Source: Clostridium sp. D33t1_170424_F3 (GTDB taxonomy: Bacteria; Bacillota; Clostridia; Oscillospirales; Acutalibacteraceae). From it: a stretch of DNA of 64,000 nucleotides. The translations under genes were made by a program, and so were the position numbers. The stretch is taken from the NCBI RefSeq assembly GCF_015667585.1, contig NZ_JADPEG010000019.1, positions 1 through 64,000 of the forward strand. The letters run 5' to 3'. The notes beneath the pieces are model-generated. The model searched no databases. It was not told the origin of the DNA and saw only the letters and a program-made list of their open reading frames with translations. Below are positions 57,778 through 64,000 of the stretch, one piece after another; position 1 is the stretch's first letter; each line of letters begins with the position of its first letter.

Positions 57778-58887
57778 TCAACTCAGTAAAATGGACTTTG
57801 CGGTAATCACGCCGTTCTCATCCCGGCTGAACTGGACGGCGATGCGTTTGCCGTCGTTTTCAAATTCGTGCGGAAATTCCGACGGGCCGATCTGCCCTTC
57901 CGCGAAGAGCATGGAGGGGTCGATGGCGACTTCCGCCCCGTCAAAGCTGTAATGCGCCATGCCGAGCTCGTCGTAGGTGACTTCCTTTTCAGAGCCGGGG
58001 ATGACCGTGCCGTTGGCAAGCTCCGCGGCCCAGTCGGTTTCCGGTTCACTGTCCGGTTCGTCCGGTTCCTCCGGCGGGTTCAGGAGGGACTCCAGATAGG
58101 CGTCCGCCTTTTCGTGATCGGCTTTGGACGCGTCCAGAGGAAGGTCGAACAGCGCGCACGCGCCATTGTAGGAGGGATTGGCGCGCACTTCGCCGCTCGA
58201 TTCGTCGTAATCAAAGGCGTTGGTGTCATAGAAGCTGCTGGTGCTGACGCAGAGATACAGGCCCCGGTCCGCAAACATCTCGATGCCGTCGCACTCGATC
58301 AGGCGGTATAATACGCCGTCGCTGACGATTTCCGAATAGCCGCCGTTCATGGAGGCGATATTGACCTGCCACGGCATCTGGCCTTTAATCAGGGGAGAGA
58401 CGAAGAACGGCGGGTCGCCGTAGGCTTCATCCTGCGGGCCGGGCATGGCGGAGCCGTCCTGTTTGGCGATGGAAAGCACCGCGTATGTGCGGTCCGACTG
58501 TACGTTTTCGGAGGAGCCAGCGAAGCCGCTCATCCCTTCTCCGGTAACAATGCCGTGCAGGGTAAAATGGTATGCGCCGGAATCGACGCTTTTGTTGATG
58601 GCAACGGCGTCTTCGCTTTCAAACGCCGCCGCCAGGGCGGCGTTCCCGGTCGCCTTTTCGGCGGCGTCCCTTGCGGACAGCAGCCGCCACGAGGCGAACG
58701 CCGTCAGGGACAGTGCGAGGATGAGCGCCGCCGCCAGCGCGACGGACAGGAATCGTTTATGATTGGATGTTGACATCGTTTTTCTCTCCTTTATCCGGTC
58801 AATGGTCGTTTGATTCAGGGCTTTGGAAGGGACCTGAGCCGGGGAAAGGGCCTGCCGCAGCAGACGGTCCAAGTCATGCTCGTTCAT
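57778..58887 (-). CDS. Membrane-anchored anti-sigma-like protein (DUF4179-like)
   Basis: A 369-residue single-pass protein: cytoplasmic N-terminus (1-45, with a basic region), one transmembrane segment at about 47-68, and an extracellular region of about 300 residues with AVLSIAKQDG and acidic, proline-rich PPEEPDEPDSEPE. The layout and its 14-bp overlap with the sigma gene suggest an anti-sigma factor or its signal receptor. No zinc motif is visible, so the binding mode would differ from the first system. A short motif similarity to DUF4179 is tentative. Confidence 0.7.
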   Translation of the reverse strand: MNEHDLDRLLRQALSPAQVPSKALNQTTIDRIKERKTMSTSNHKRFLSVALAAALILALSLTAFASWRLLSARDAAEKATGNAALAAAFESEDAVAINKSVDSGAYHFTLHGIVTGEGMSGFAGSSENVQSDRTYAVLSIAKQDGSAMPGPQDEAYGDPPFFVSPLIKGQMPWQVNIASMNGGYSEIVSDGVLYRLIECDGIEMFADRGLYLCVSTSSFYDTNAFDYDESSGEVRANPSYNGACALFDLPLDASKADHEKADAYLESLLNPPEEPDEPDSEPETDWAAELANGTVIPGSEKEVTYDELGMAHYSFDGAEVAIDPSMLFAEGQIGPSEFPHEFENDGKRIAVQFSRDENGVITAKSILLS

Positions 58888-59401
58888 ATTGTCTGGCCTC
58901 CAAATCTTGTTTTATCGCTTTGCGTGCGTGATGCAGCCTGCTTTTGACCGTCCCCTGGGGGATTTTCAGCGCGGCAGCGATCTGCTCCACAGACAGGTCC
59001 GCCGTGTAGTACAGGTATAGGGGGACCCGGTACCGTTCCGGCAGATTGTCCGCCGCGCGCCACACCCATTCGCAGAGCTCGTGCGAAAGGACGATCTCCT
59101 CCGGAGTGAGTTCGTCAGTGCAGGCGCGGTCGGTTTCCTCGCTCAGCGCTTCCGTCGGCGCGATCCGCTGCCGGCGGGCAAACTTGCGGCGGCGGTCCTT
59201 CCACAGGCGCAGGGTGATAGAAAACAGGAATCCCTTCGGGTTGCCGTCCGGGTCGATTCGCTGACGCAGCTCGGTCGCCTTCAGGAAGGTCTCCTGATAC
59301 AGGTCGTCCGCGTCGGACTGGTTTTTGGTCAATTGCCAGCAGAAGCTGTAAATGGCTTTGCCGTACAGCTCAATGCATCGGCTCAATTCGGTACAATTCA
59401 A
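58874..59401 (-). CDS. ECF-type RNA polymerase sigma factor
   Basis: A sigma-70-family factor of about 175 residues: region 2 in YSFCWQLTKNQSDADDLYQETFLKA and region 4 in LPERYRVPLYLYYTADLSVEQIAAALKIPQG. A TTG at 59401 lies nine bases after GGAAAGG; the ATG at 59410 abuts that site and is unlikely. It heads an operon with the membrane protein downstream and is the second ECF system in the window. Confidence 0.88.
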   Translation of the reverse strand: MNCTELSRCIELYGKAIYSFCWQLTKNQSDADDLYQETFLKATELRQRIDPDGNPKGFLFSITLRLWKDRRRKFARRQRIAPTEALSEETDRACTDELTPEEIVLSHELCEWVWRAADNLPERYRVPLYLYYTADLSVEQIAAALKIPQGTVKSRLHHARKAIKQDLEARQYERA

Positions 59402-59592
59402 ATCGTCCATCCTTTCCGAATGGGAATCCTTGTTTTGGGGAGGTTGGTCCCCGCGGCCCTTCACCCCGTAATGGACGCGGGGAGGAAAGCGGTTCACGGG
59501 TTTCTGAAAAAGTTCGGTTGACTTTTAAAGAAGCGAAGCGTAAAGTTGTATTGACAAAACAAACGATTTCGTAGGAATGGGGGCAAAACCAT

Positions 59593-60282
59593 ATGGCGAA
59601 GAGGCCCGTTACCACCCTGTTTTTGATGACCTCGGCGGATGGGAAAATCAGCACCGGCGCGTCCGACCAATTGGACGTCGACCGGGACTTTTCCACGCTG
59701 GACGGCGTGAAGGAAGGCCTGCATCAGTATTACGCGCTGGAGGCGCAGACGGATTTGTGGTCCTTCAACACCGGCAGGGTGATGCAGAAAATCGGCGTCA
59801 ACGAGCGGACGGAAGCACCGGAACCAATGGGCGTGTCCTTTGTGATTGTGGACAACCGCCCGCACCTCAATAAAAACGGGATTTCCTATCTGTGCCGGTG
59901 GGTGCGGAATTTGGTTCTGGTCACCACGAACCGAGAGCATCCCGCGTTTTCCGTTCAGGAGGAAAACCTGCGGGTGATTTATCAGGAAAAACTGGATTTA
60001 AAGCAGCTTTTGGAACGGCTGGCGGAGGAACACAATGTGGAGCGGCTGACGGTGCAATCCGGCGGAACGATGAACGGGCTGTTTTTGCGGGAAAAACTGC
60101 TGGATTATGTAAATATAGTGGTGGCACCGGTGTTGATCGGCGGGAAGGACACCCCGTCCTTGATCGACGGCCCTTCCATCACGGAGCGGTCTCAGCTGGA
60201 CCGATTGGGCATTTTACAGTTGGAACGGTGCGACGTGCTGGCGCATTCTTACCTGCACCTGTGTTACCGGGTTGTCCGTTAA
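59593..60282 (+). CDS. RibD C-terminal-domain / dihydrofolate-reductase-like oxidoreductase
   Basis: A 229-residue protein of the RibD_C family: N-terminal TTLFLMTSADGKISTG, the central VSFVIVDNRP strand and C-terminal LTVQSGGTMNGLFLREKLLDYVNIVVAPVLIGG. Such enzymes are NADPH-dependent reductases related to riboflavin synthesis or DHFR; substrate unknown. GGGGGC precedes the ATG. It leads a short operon with an acetyltransferase of the CAT type. Confidence 0.88.
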   Translation: MAKRPVTTLFLMTSADGKISTGASDQLDVDRDFSTLDGVKEGLHQYYALEAQTDLWSFNTGRVMQKIGVNERTEAPEPMGVSFVIVDNRPHLNKNGISYLCRWVRNLVLVTTNREHPAFSVQEENLRVIYQEKLDLKQLLERLAEEHNVERLTVQSGGTMNGLFLREKLLDYVNIVVAPVLIGGKDTPSLIDGPSITERSQLDRLGILQLERCDVLAHSYLHLCYRVVR

Positions 60283-60303
60283 AAGAAAAAGGAGGGATTC
60301 CCT

Positions 60304-60933
60304 ATGCCGGCGTATCGGGAAATTGACATGCAAACCTGGAAGCGCGCGCTGCACTGCCATGTGTTCCGGAACAGCGCGCAGCCGCAGTACGGCGTCAGCT
60401 TCGAGCTGGACCTTTCAAACTTTTTGCCCAAAATCCGGGAAAAAGGGCTATCGTTTACCTTTTCACTGATCCATACCGTCACAAAGTGCGCCAACTCCAT
60501 TGAGGAGTTCCGCTATCGCTTTGAGGGCGGCAAGGTGGTTCTGTACGATCAGATCCACACATCGTTCACCTACCTGAACCCGGAAATAGAGCTGTTCAAG
60601 GTCGTCAATGTGGAAATGCGGGACAGTCTGGAGGAATATGCCGCCCTCGCGGCGGAGACGGAGCGGAACCAGGCCTGCTATTTCCCGGGTACGGCAATGC
60701 GCAACGACGTGTACCAGTTCTCGCCGTTCCCGTGGGTGTCCTTCACCCATATCTCCCACACCGATTCCGGCAAGAAGGACAGCGCCACACCGCTGTTTGA
60801 CTGGGGAAAGTATTTTGAGCGGGACGGAAAAATTCTGCTTCCGTTCTCTGTGCAGGTGCATCATTCCTTTGTGGACGGTATCCACATCGGGAAACTGGCG
60901 GAAGCCCTGCAACGTGCGTTGGACACAATCTGA
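60304..60933 (+). CDS. Chloramphenicol acetyltransferase family protein
   Basis: A 209-residue CAT-fold enzyme. The catalytic motif VQVHHSFVDGIHIG with H186/H187 and D191 is complete, and the trimer-forming FSLIHTVTKCAN and SPFPWVSFTHISHT blocks are typical of CatA-type enzymes. It may inactivate chloramphenicol or acetylate another small hydroxyl compound; it cannot be called a resistance gene without testing. AGGAGGG precedes the ATG, 21 bp after the upstream stop. Confidence 0.86.
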   Translation: MPAYREIDMQTWKRALHCHVFRNSAQPQYGVSFELDLSNFLPKIREKGLSFTFSLIHTVTKCANSIEEFRYRFEGGKVVLYDQIHTSFTYLNPEIELFKVVNVEMRDSLEEYAALAAETERNQACYFPGTAMRNDVYQFSPFPWVSFTHISHTDSGKKDSATPLFDWGKYFERDGKILLPFSVQVHHSFVDGIHIGKLAEALQRALDTI

Positions 60934-60982
60934 CAATGCGAAAAACAGCGGTGCTTCCATTAGGATTGGGAGGGATTTCTCC

Positions 60983-61177
60983 ATGAAAAGAAAAAATAAA
61001 ATTATTTTTGGCGTGATAACCATTCTCTTTGCGTTGATTTCCGCCGGTATTGGTCTATGGCTGTTAAGCGCCGCCGAATACGCATTCACCGTTCGATTTG
61101 TTATGGGCTTTTTCCTTATGTTTACGCCGGTTATAACCGCGCTTGCAATCATCAATCTCTTAAAAAAGGACCGGTAA
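60983..61177 (+). CDS. Small two-helix membrane protein
   Basis: A 64-residue protein with two hydrophobic segments (about 8-29 and 37-58) between basic ends (MKRKNK and KKDR). GGGAGGG precedes the ATG. It follows the CAT-family gene by 49 bp in the same operon. No family is recognised. Confidence 0.7.
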   Translation: MKRKNKIIFGVITILFALISAGIGLWLLSAAEYAFTVRFVMGFFLMFTPVITALAIINLLKKDR

Positions 61178-61312
61178 TGTCCTGTGCCGTTTTATTCGCA
61201 GGGTTTAAACAGGCCTCCGTTTCAGCTGGTTAACGGGGAACCCATTTGCAGCCTAATGATGCCCGCAAACGCGGCTTATGCAGTAAAAACCGGCTGCATT
61301 TCAGGTGTTTGC

Positions 61313-61349
61313 GTTCCTGCCGGCTGACCCGGCAGGAACGGAGTTTTTG
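61313..61349 (+). terminator. Terminator of the RibD-CAT operon
   Basis: GTTCCTGCCGG (61313-61323) pairs with CCGGCAGGAAC (61329-61339), then GGAGTTTTTGC. Confidence 0.75.
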
Positions 61350-61395
61350 CTGGTTTACAGGTTGGAAATCTGGCGATTTTCCTGATGGAATAAAA

Positions 61396-61435
61396 GCAAC
61401 CGCCCGCGGCTGAATCGCTGCGGGCGGTTGCTTTT
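61396..61435 (-). terminator. Bidirectional terminator at the amidase 3' end
   Basis: GCAACCGCCCGC (61396-61407) pairs with GCGGGCGGTTGC (61420-61431); T runs occur on both strands. It overlaps the last bases of the amidase gene. Confidence 0.85.
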
Positions 61436-62105
61436 ACTCCCCGGTTTCCTCCAGCAGATTCCGGTATTCCTGCACTTTGTCCAGAAACTCCTGCCAGCGC
61501 CCGTTGTCCCGAATGGTTTCCGGGCAATTCTTTTCCATAAAATCCGCGTGCTGTTTGACGTCCTTCAGGTCCAACCGGTAGGTGTCCAGCAGATAAGCGG
61601 TCAGCCGCGCGCCGTTGTCAAAGGTCTTTTCAAAATCGCCGTCCGCGTTGACGCAGAGCTCCACGCCGATGCCGCCCATGTTGCCGCCGCCGCGCGTGCG
61701 TTTGTCCCCGGCGTGCCAGGCGACCTCGTCGTCCGGGATGTGGTGGTAAATCTCGTGGTCGTCCACCGTGTAGTGCCAGGAGGTCGTGCCGCTGTTGCCG
61801 CTGAGCAGGTACGCGCTGTGGCTCTGCGCACCGGAACCCTCGGAAGCGTTGCCCGTCTCGTGGATAACGACGTATTGCACGGTTCTTTTGTCGCCGGGGC
61901 GCGCGGGCAGGGTTTCCGGGACCAGCTCCGTATGTACCGGGATGCCGAAGACCTCCTCCGGAAACACGGGGTCCACCGGCGGGCGGCTTTGAAAGGAAAA
62001 GGTCACGATCAGAAACGACGCCACAATGACAATAAAAAGCGCAACGGGAACCGCGATGGCCCATCTGCGCCACGCGGCTCCCCGAAAATCATTCCAGTAA
62101 TGCAA
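61434..62105 (-). CDS. Membrane-anchored N-acetylmuramoyl-L-alanine amidase
   Basis: A 223-residue protein: one transmembrane segment (about 15-37), then an Amidase_2 (T7-lysozyme/PGRP-like) domain with the zinc-ligand segments VVIHETGNA, HYTVDDHEIYHHI and HADFMEKNC. It cuts the amide between muramic acid and the stem peptide. The TTG at 62105 is the likely start, nine bases after GAGGGG; no ATG is in frame before the membrane segment. It follows the corrinoid adenosyltransferase gene by 14 bp. Confidence 0.88.
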   Translation of the reverse strand: MHYWNDFRGAAWRRWAIAVPVALFIVIVASFLIVTFSFQSRPPVDPVFPEEVFGIPVHTELVPETLPARPGDKRTVQYVVIHETGNASEGSGAQSHSAYLLSGNSGTTSWHYTVDDHEIYHHIPDDEVAWHAGDKRTRGGGNMGGIGVELCVNADGDFEKTFDNGARLTAYLLDTYRLDLKDVKQHADFMEKNCPETIRDNGRWQEFLDKVQEYRNLLEETGE

Positions 62106-62119
62106 AATGCAAGACCCCT

Positions 62120-62647
62120 CTAGTATTCGATTCCCCTGCGGGCAGAAATCCCCGCATCGTAGGGATGCCTGATCTTTTGAATCTCAGAGACGTAGTCTGC
62201 GAGCTGTACAATTGATTCCGGCGGGTTGCGCCCGGTCAGGACCAGTTCCAGCTCCGGCGGTTTGTGCGCGATGAAATCGAGCACTTCCGCTTCCTTCAGC
62301 ATGCCGGTGGACAGCGCGCCGAAGCACTCGTCCAGCACCAGCAGGTCGCACGAACCGGCTTCCGCCGCCGTCCGCGCCTCTTGCAGCATCCGCGCGCATT
62401 TTTCGGCGGTCTCCAGCTTTTCCGCGTCGTTCATTTGAAAGGTAAATTTGACGCATTTCTGCGGGGGGATTTCCGAAAAGCCGGGAAGTTGGCGCAGTAC
62501 GTTCAGCTCGCTGGAGGAACCGTCCTTCAAAAACTGGCCCAGCAGGACGCGTTTTCCCGCGCCGCAGGCCCGCACGATCAGGCCCATCGCCGCCGTGGTC
62601 TTGCCCTTGCCGTCCCCGCAGTAAATATGCAGCAGTCCTTTTTCCAT
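62120..62647 (-). CDS. cobO: Corrinoid adenosyltransferase
   Basis: A 175-residue CobA/CobO/BtuR-type enzyme that adds the adenosyl group from ATP to cob(I)alamin. The modified P-loop GDGKGKTTAAMGL is at residues 11-23, followed by GKRVLLGQFLKDG, DLLVLDE (Walker B) and the end LVLTGRNPPESIVQLADYV with the family's TGRN. The ATG at 62647 follows AGGAGG; a longer frame upstream is not needed. No other cobalamin genes are adjacent. Confidence 0.94.
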   Translation of the reverse strand: MEKGLLHIYCGDGKGKTTAAMGLIVRACGAGKRVLLGQFLKDGSSSELNVLRQLPGFSEIPPQKCVKFTFQMNDAEKLETAEKCARMLQEARTAAEAGSCDLLVLDECFGALSTGMLKEAEVLDFIAHKPPELELVLTGRNPPESIVQLADYVSEIQKIRHPYDAGISARRGIEY

Positions 62648-62704
62648 AGGAACCTCCTGAAAGGTTGACCGCAATTCCAGCCAATAAGATCGGCTGAAAT
62701 CGTT

Positions 62705-64000
62705 CTAGCCCAGTTGTTTCAATTCGTTTGCTGAGAGGGAATAGCGGTACGCCGTTCCGTCGGATGCGGTCAGGAACAGGCCGTCCGAGGCGGGATAGAG
62801 TTGGCGGAAGTCCTCCGTGCCGTCCCGCACCTGGGAGATCGCGCCGCGGTTCAGGTCGAGCGCATAGAGGCTGTTTCCCTCTGTGGAGTGCGCGTCCGGC
62901 CCCAGCATAAAGTAGACGGCGTCGCCCTGCAGGGCGATATTGGAGACCACCGTTTCGCCGGTGAGCCGTTCGCCCCCGGAACCGTCCGTCTGGATGGAGC
63001 AGAGGTAATATTCCTCATCGAGATAGAACAGCTCGTTGTTCCACACGTAGAACGGTTCGGCGGTCGTGCTGCCGGAAAGCCAGCGCGCCGTGCCGCCGTT
63101 TGCGTTCAGCGCATAAAACCCGCCGCCGGAAAGGGAATAGTAGAGGGTATTGCCGCTCAGCGCGGCCTGGGAAACCGTTCCGCCCGCGGTCCTGCCGTCC
63201 GCGGAGAACAGGATTTTTTCCGTTGTTCCGTCCACCGAAACGCGCAGGATCGTGTAGGGAAGCGGTTCCTTCCACGGCTCGCTGCTGTTGGCGTATAAAT
63301 ATAAATATGCGCCGCTTCTGCCAAATAGATGCACGGTAAATTTTTGATTGGCGAGAAGCGCTTCACTGTTGAAATCGCGCAGCAATGCGGCGTTTTTGCC
63401 GTTTGTGACGTGATACAGCTTGTTTGCGGCGGTGTAGTAGAAGCCGTCCGGGGCTGCAAGCAGGGAATCCGCGCCCGTAATCCCGGCGTCGGTCAAAGTT
63501 GTTCCGTTCCAGAACTGAATCGTTTTTCCGCCCGGCTGGTATGCAAAGGCGGAGCCGCTGGCGGAAGCGAGCGGGGCTTCCAAGCTAAACGCCGCACCGG
63601 TCAGGGGCATAGCGCCGTTCTGTGCGGGGGCCTGCGGTTCGGCACCCCTTGCAGCGGGGGGCGGCGCTTCGGAGGAATTGTTTGCCGCGCGGTCTTCCAC
63701 GGACGGTGCGGATTCCTGTTCATTCGCTTTCTGTTCCGCTCCGCCGCCGGCCTCCCTGACATCCCGAGATTCCTGCACGAATTCCTTGCGGTTTTCCGCC
63801 GCGCCGCCGTCCATCCCTTCCTCCGGGGCGATCTGTCCGGAATATAACTCAACCCCCGGCGCGGATTGGAAGGACGTCCCGTCCAGCTCCTGTTTGGCGT
63901 CCGGAAGCGGTTCCATCCGGGCCATTTCCGGCGTGGCCATTGGCGTGGCTTCGTTCAGCCCCATCGGCAGGATGAATACCGTGCTCAGGACGAAGACGAA
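62705..64000 (-). CDS. Membrane-anchored propeller-like protein, N-terminus outside the window
   Basis: The frame is open to the right edge, where the last visible residues (FVFVLSTVFILPMGLNEATP) form part of a membrane segment, so the true start lies beyond 64000. The visible 431 residues have a low-complexity acidic/Ala/Pro region, then a repeating YYTAANKLYHVTNG, LYYSLSGGGFYALNANGG, LFYLDEEYYLCSIQTDG pattern typical of DUF5050-type beta propellers. Function unknown; such proteins often sit near sigma or anti-sigma genes. No signal for lipidation is seen. Confidence 0.72.
   Translation of the reverse strand, partial: FVFVLSTVFILPMGLNEATPMATPEMARMEPLPDAKQELDGTSFQSAPGVELYSGQIAPEEGMDGGAAENRKEFVQESRDVREAGGGAEQKANEQESAPSVEDRAANNSSEAPPPAARGAEPQAPAQNGAMPLTGAAFSLEAPLASASGSAFAYQPGGKTIQFWNGTTLTDAGITGADSLLAAPDGFYYTAANKLYHVTNGKNAALLRDFNSEALLANQKFTVHLFGRSGAYLYLYANSSEPWKEPLPYTILRVSVDGTTEKILFSADGRTAGGTVSQAALSGNTLYYSLSGGGFYALNANGGTARWLSGSTTAEPFYVWNNELFYLDEEYYLCSIQTDGSGGERLTGETVVSNIALQGDAVYFMLGPDAHSTEGNSLYALDLNRGAISQVRDGTEDFRQLYPASDGLFLTASDGTAYRYSLSANELKQLG

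Noticed and set aside
60304-60933. Calling the CAT-family gene a chloramphenicol resistance gene
   Set aside because: The fold and active site are clear, but many chromosomal relatives act on other substrates; the sequence does not prove drug specificity.

Overview
The window reads as a chromosomal stretch of a GC-rich, low-sporulation-signal Gram-positive anaerobe of the class Clostridia, most plausibly Oscillospirales (Ruminococcaceae/Oscillospiraceae type). This is inferred from strong AGGAGG ribosome sites, a T-box in front of ileS, a TPP riboswitch in front of thiE, YesM/YesN-type two-component pairs, BlaI/BlaR1 regulation, an [FeFe]-hydrogenase-like protein and small Clostridia-type proteins. 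No species can be named from the sequence alone. Genes are dense and mostly in short operons ended by clear hairpin terminators. One tRNA gene (Arg, anticodon CCG) is present; no rRNA, CRISPR array, transposase or phage structural gene was seen.

Region 1 (1-13 kb) is a galactose/hexose block. The end of an ABC ATPase (MglA-like) and its permease (MglC-like) are followed by a response regulator, a YesM-type kinase and two periplasmic sugar-binding proteins; the first binding protein is membrane-anchored and coupled to the kinase gene, so it may be a sensory subunit. On the other strand lie galK, galT and galE (Leloir pathway), then a dapA-family gene and a truncated hydrolase-like ORF.

Region 2 (13-27 kb) is the most unusual part. 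A second kinase/regulator pair diverges from galK and leads through an array of direct repeats (probable operators) into a sugar-binding lipoprotein and then a secreted protein of about 2,654 residues. That protein carries a type-B carboxylesterase domain followed by three tandem copies of an [Ig-like / alpha-beta-hydrolase esterase / metallo-beta-lactamase-fold] module, a FIVAR-like helix bundle and a C-terminal beta domain. All catalytic and metal-binding motifs appear intact in all three modules. A small relic of a second copy of its 3' end lies just downstream.

Region 3 (27-38 kb) holds the tRNA-Arg gene with a 66-bp duplication spanning its 3' end, two TrkA-type potassium-channel regulators, T-box-controlled ileS (type 2), small regulators, a GNAT-flavin-reductase fusion and tex. 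Region 4 (38-48 kb) is accessory in character: a DinJ/YafQ toxin-antitoxin pair, several XRE regulators with visible palindromic operators, an ECF sigma/anti-sigma operon, a hydrogenase-like protein, ychF, and a repressor-controlled SLOG-fold gene. A hairpin-rich intergenic repeat family occurs at 32.4, 34.0 and 44.6 kb.

Region 5 (48-64 kb) contains a nitronate monooxygenase, a 90-bp-period repeat, riboswitch-controlled thiE, BlaI/BlaR1 with a DUF4825-like sensor region, a split TauE/SafE exporter, a metal-efflux operon (ArsR-type repressor, free HMA domain, P-type ATPase), a second ECF sigma/anti-sigma pair, a RibD-like reductase with a chloramphenicol-acetyltransferase-family enzyme, a muramoyl-alanine amidase, a corrinoid adenosyltransferase and a membrane-anchored propeller-like protein that runs off the right edge.
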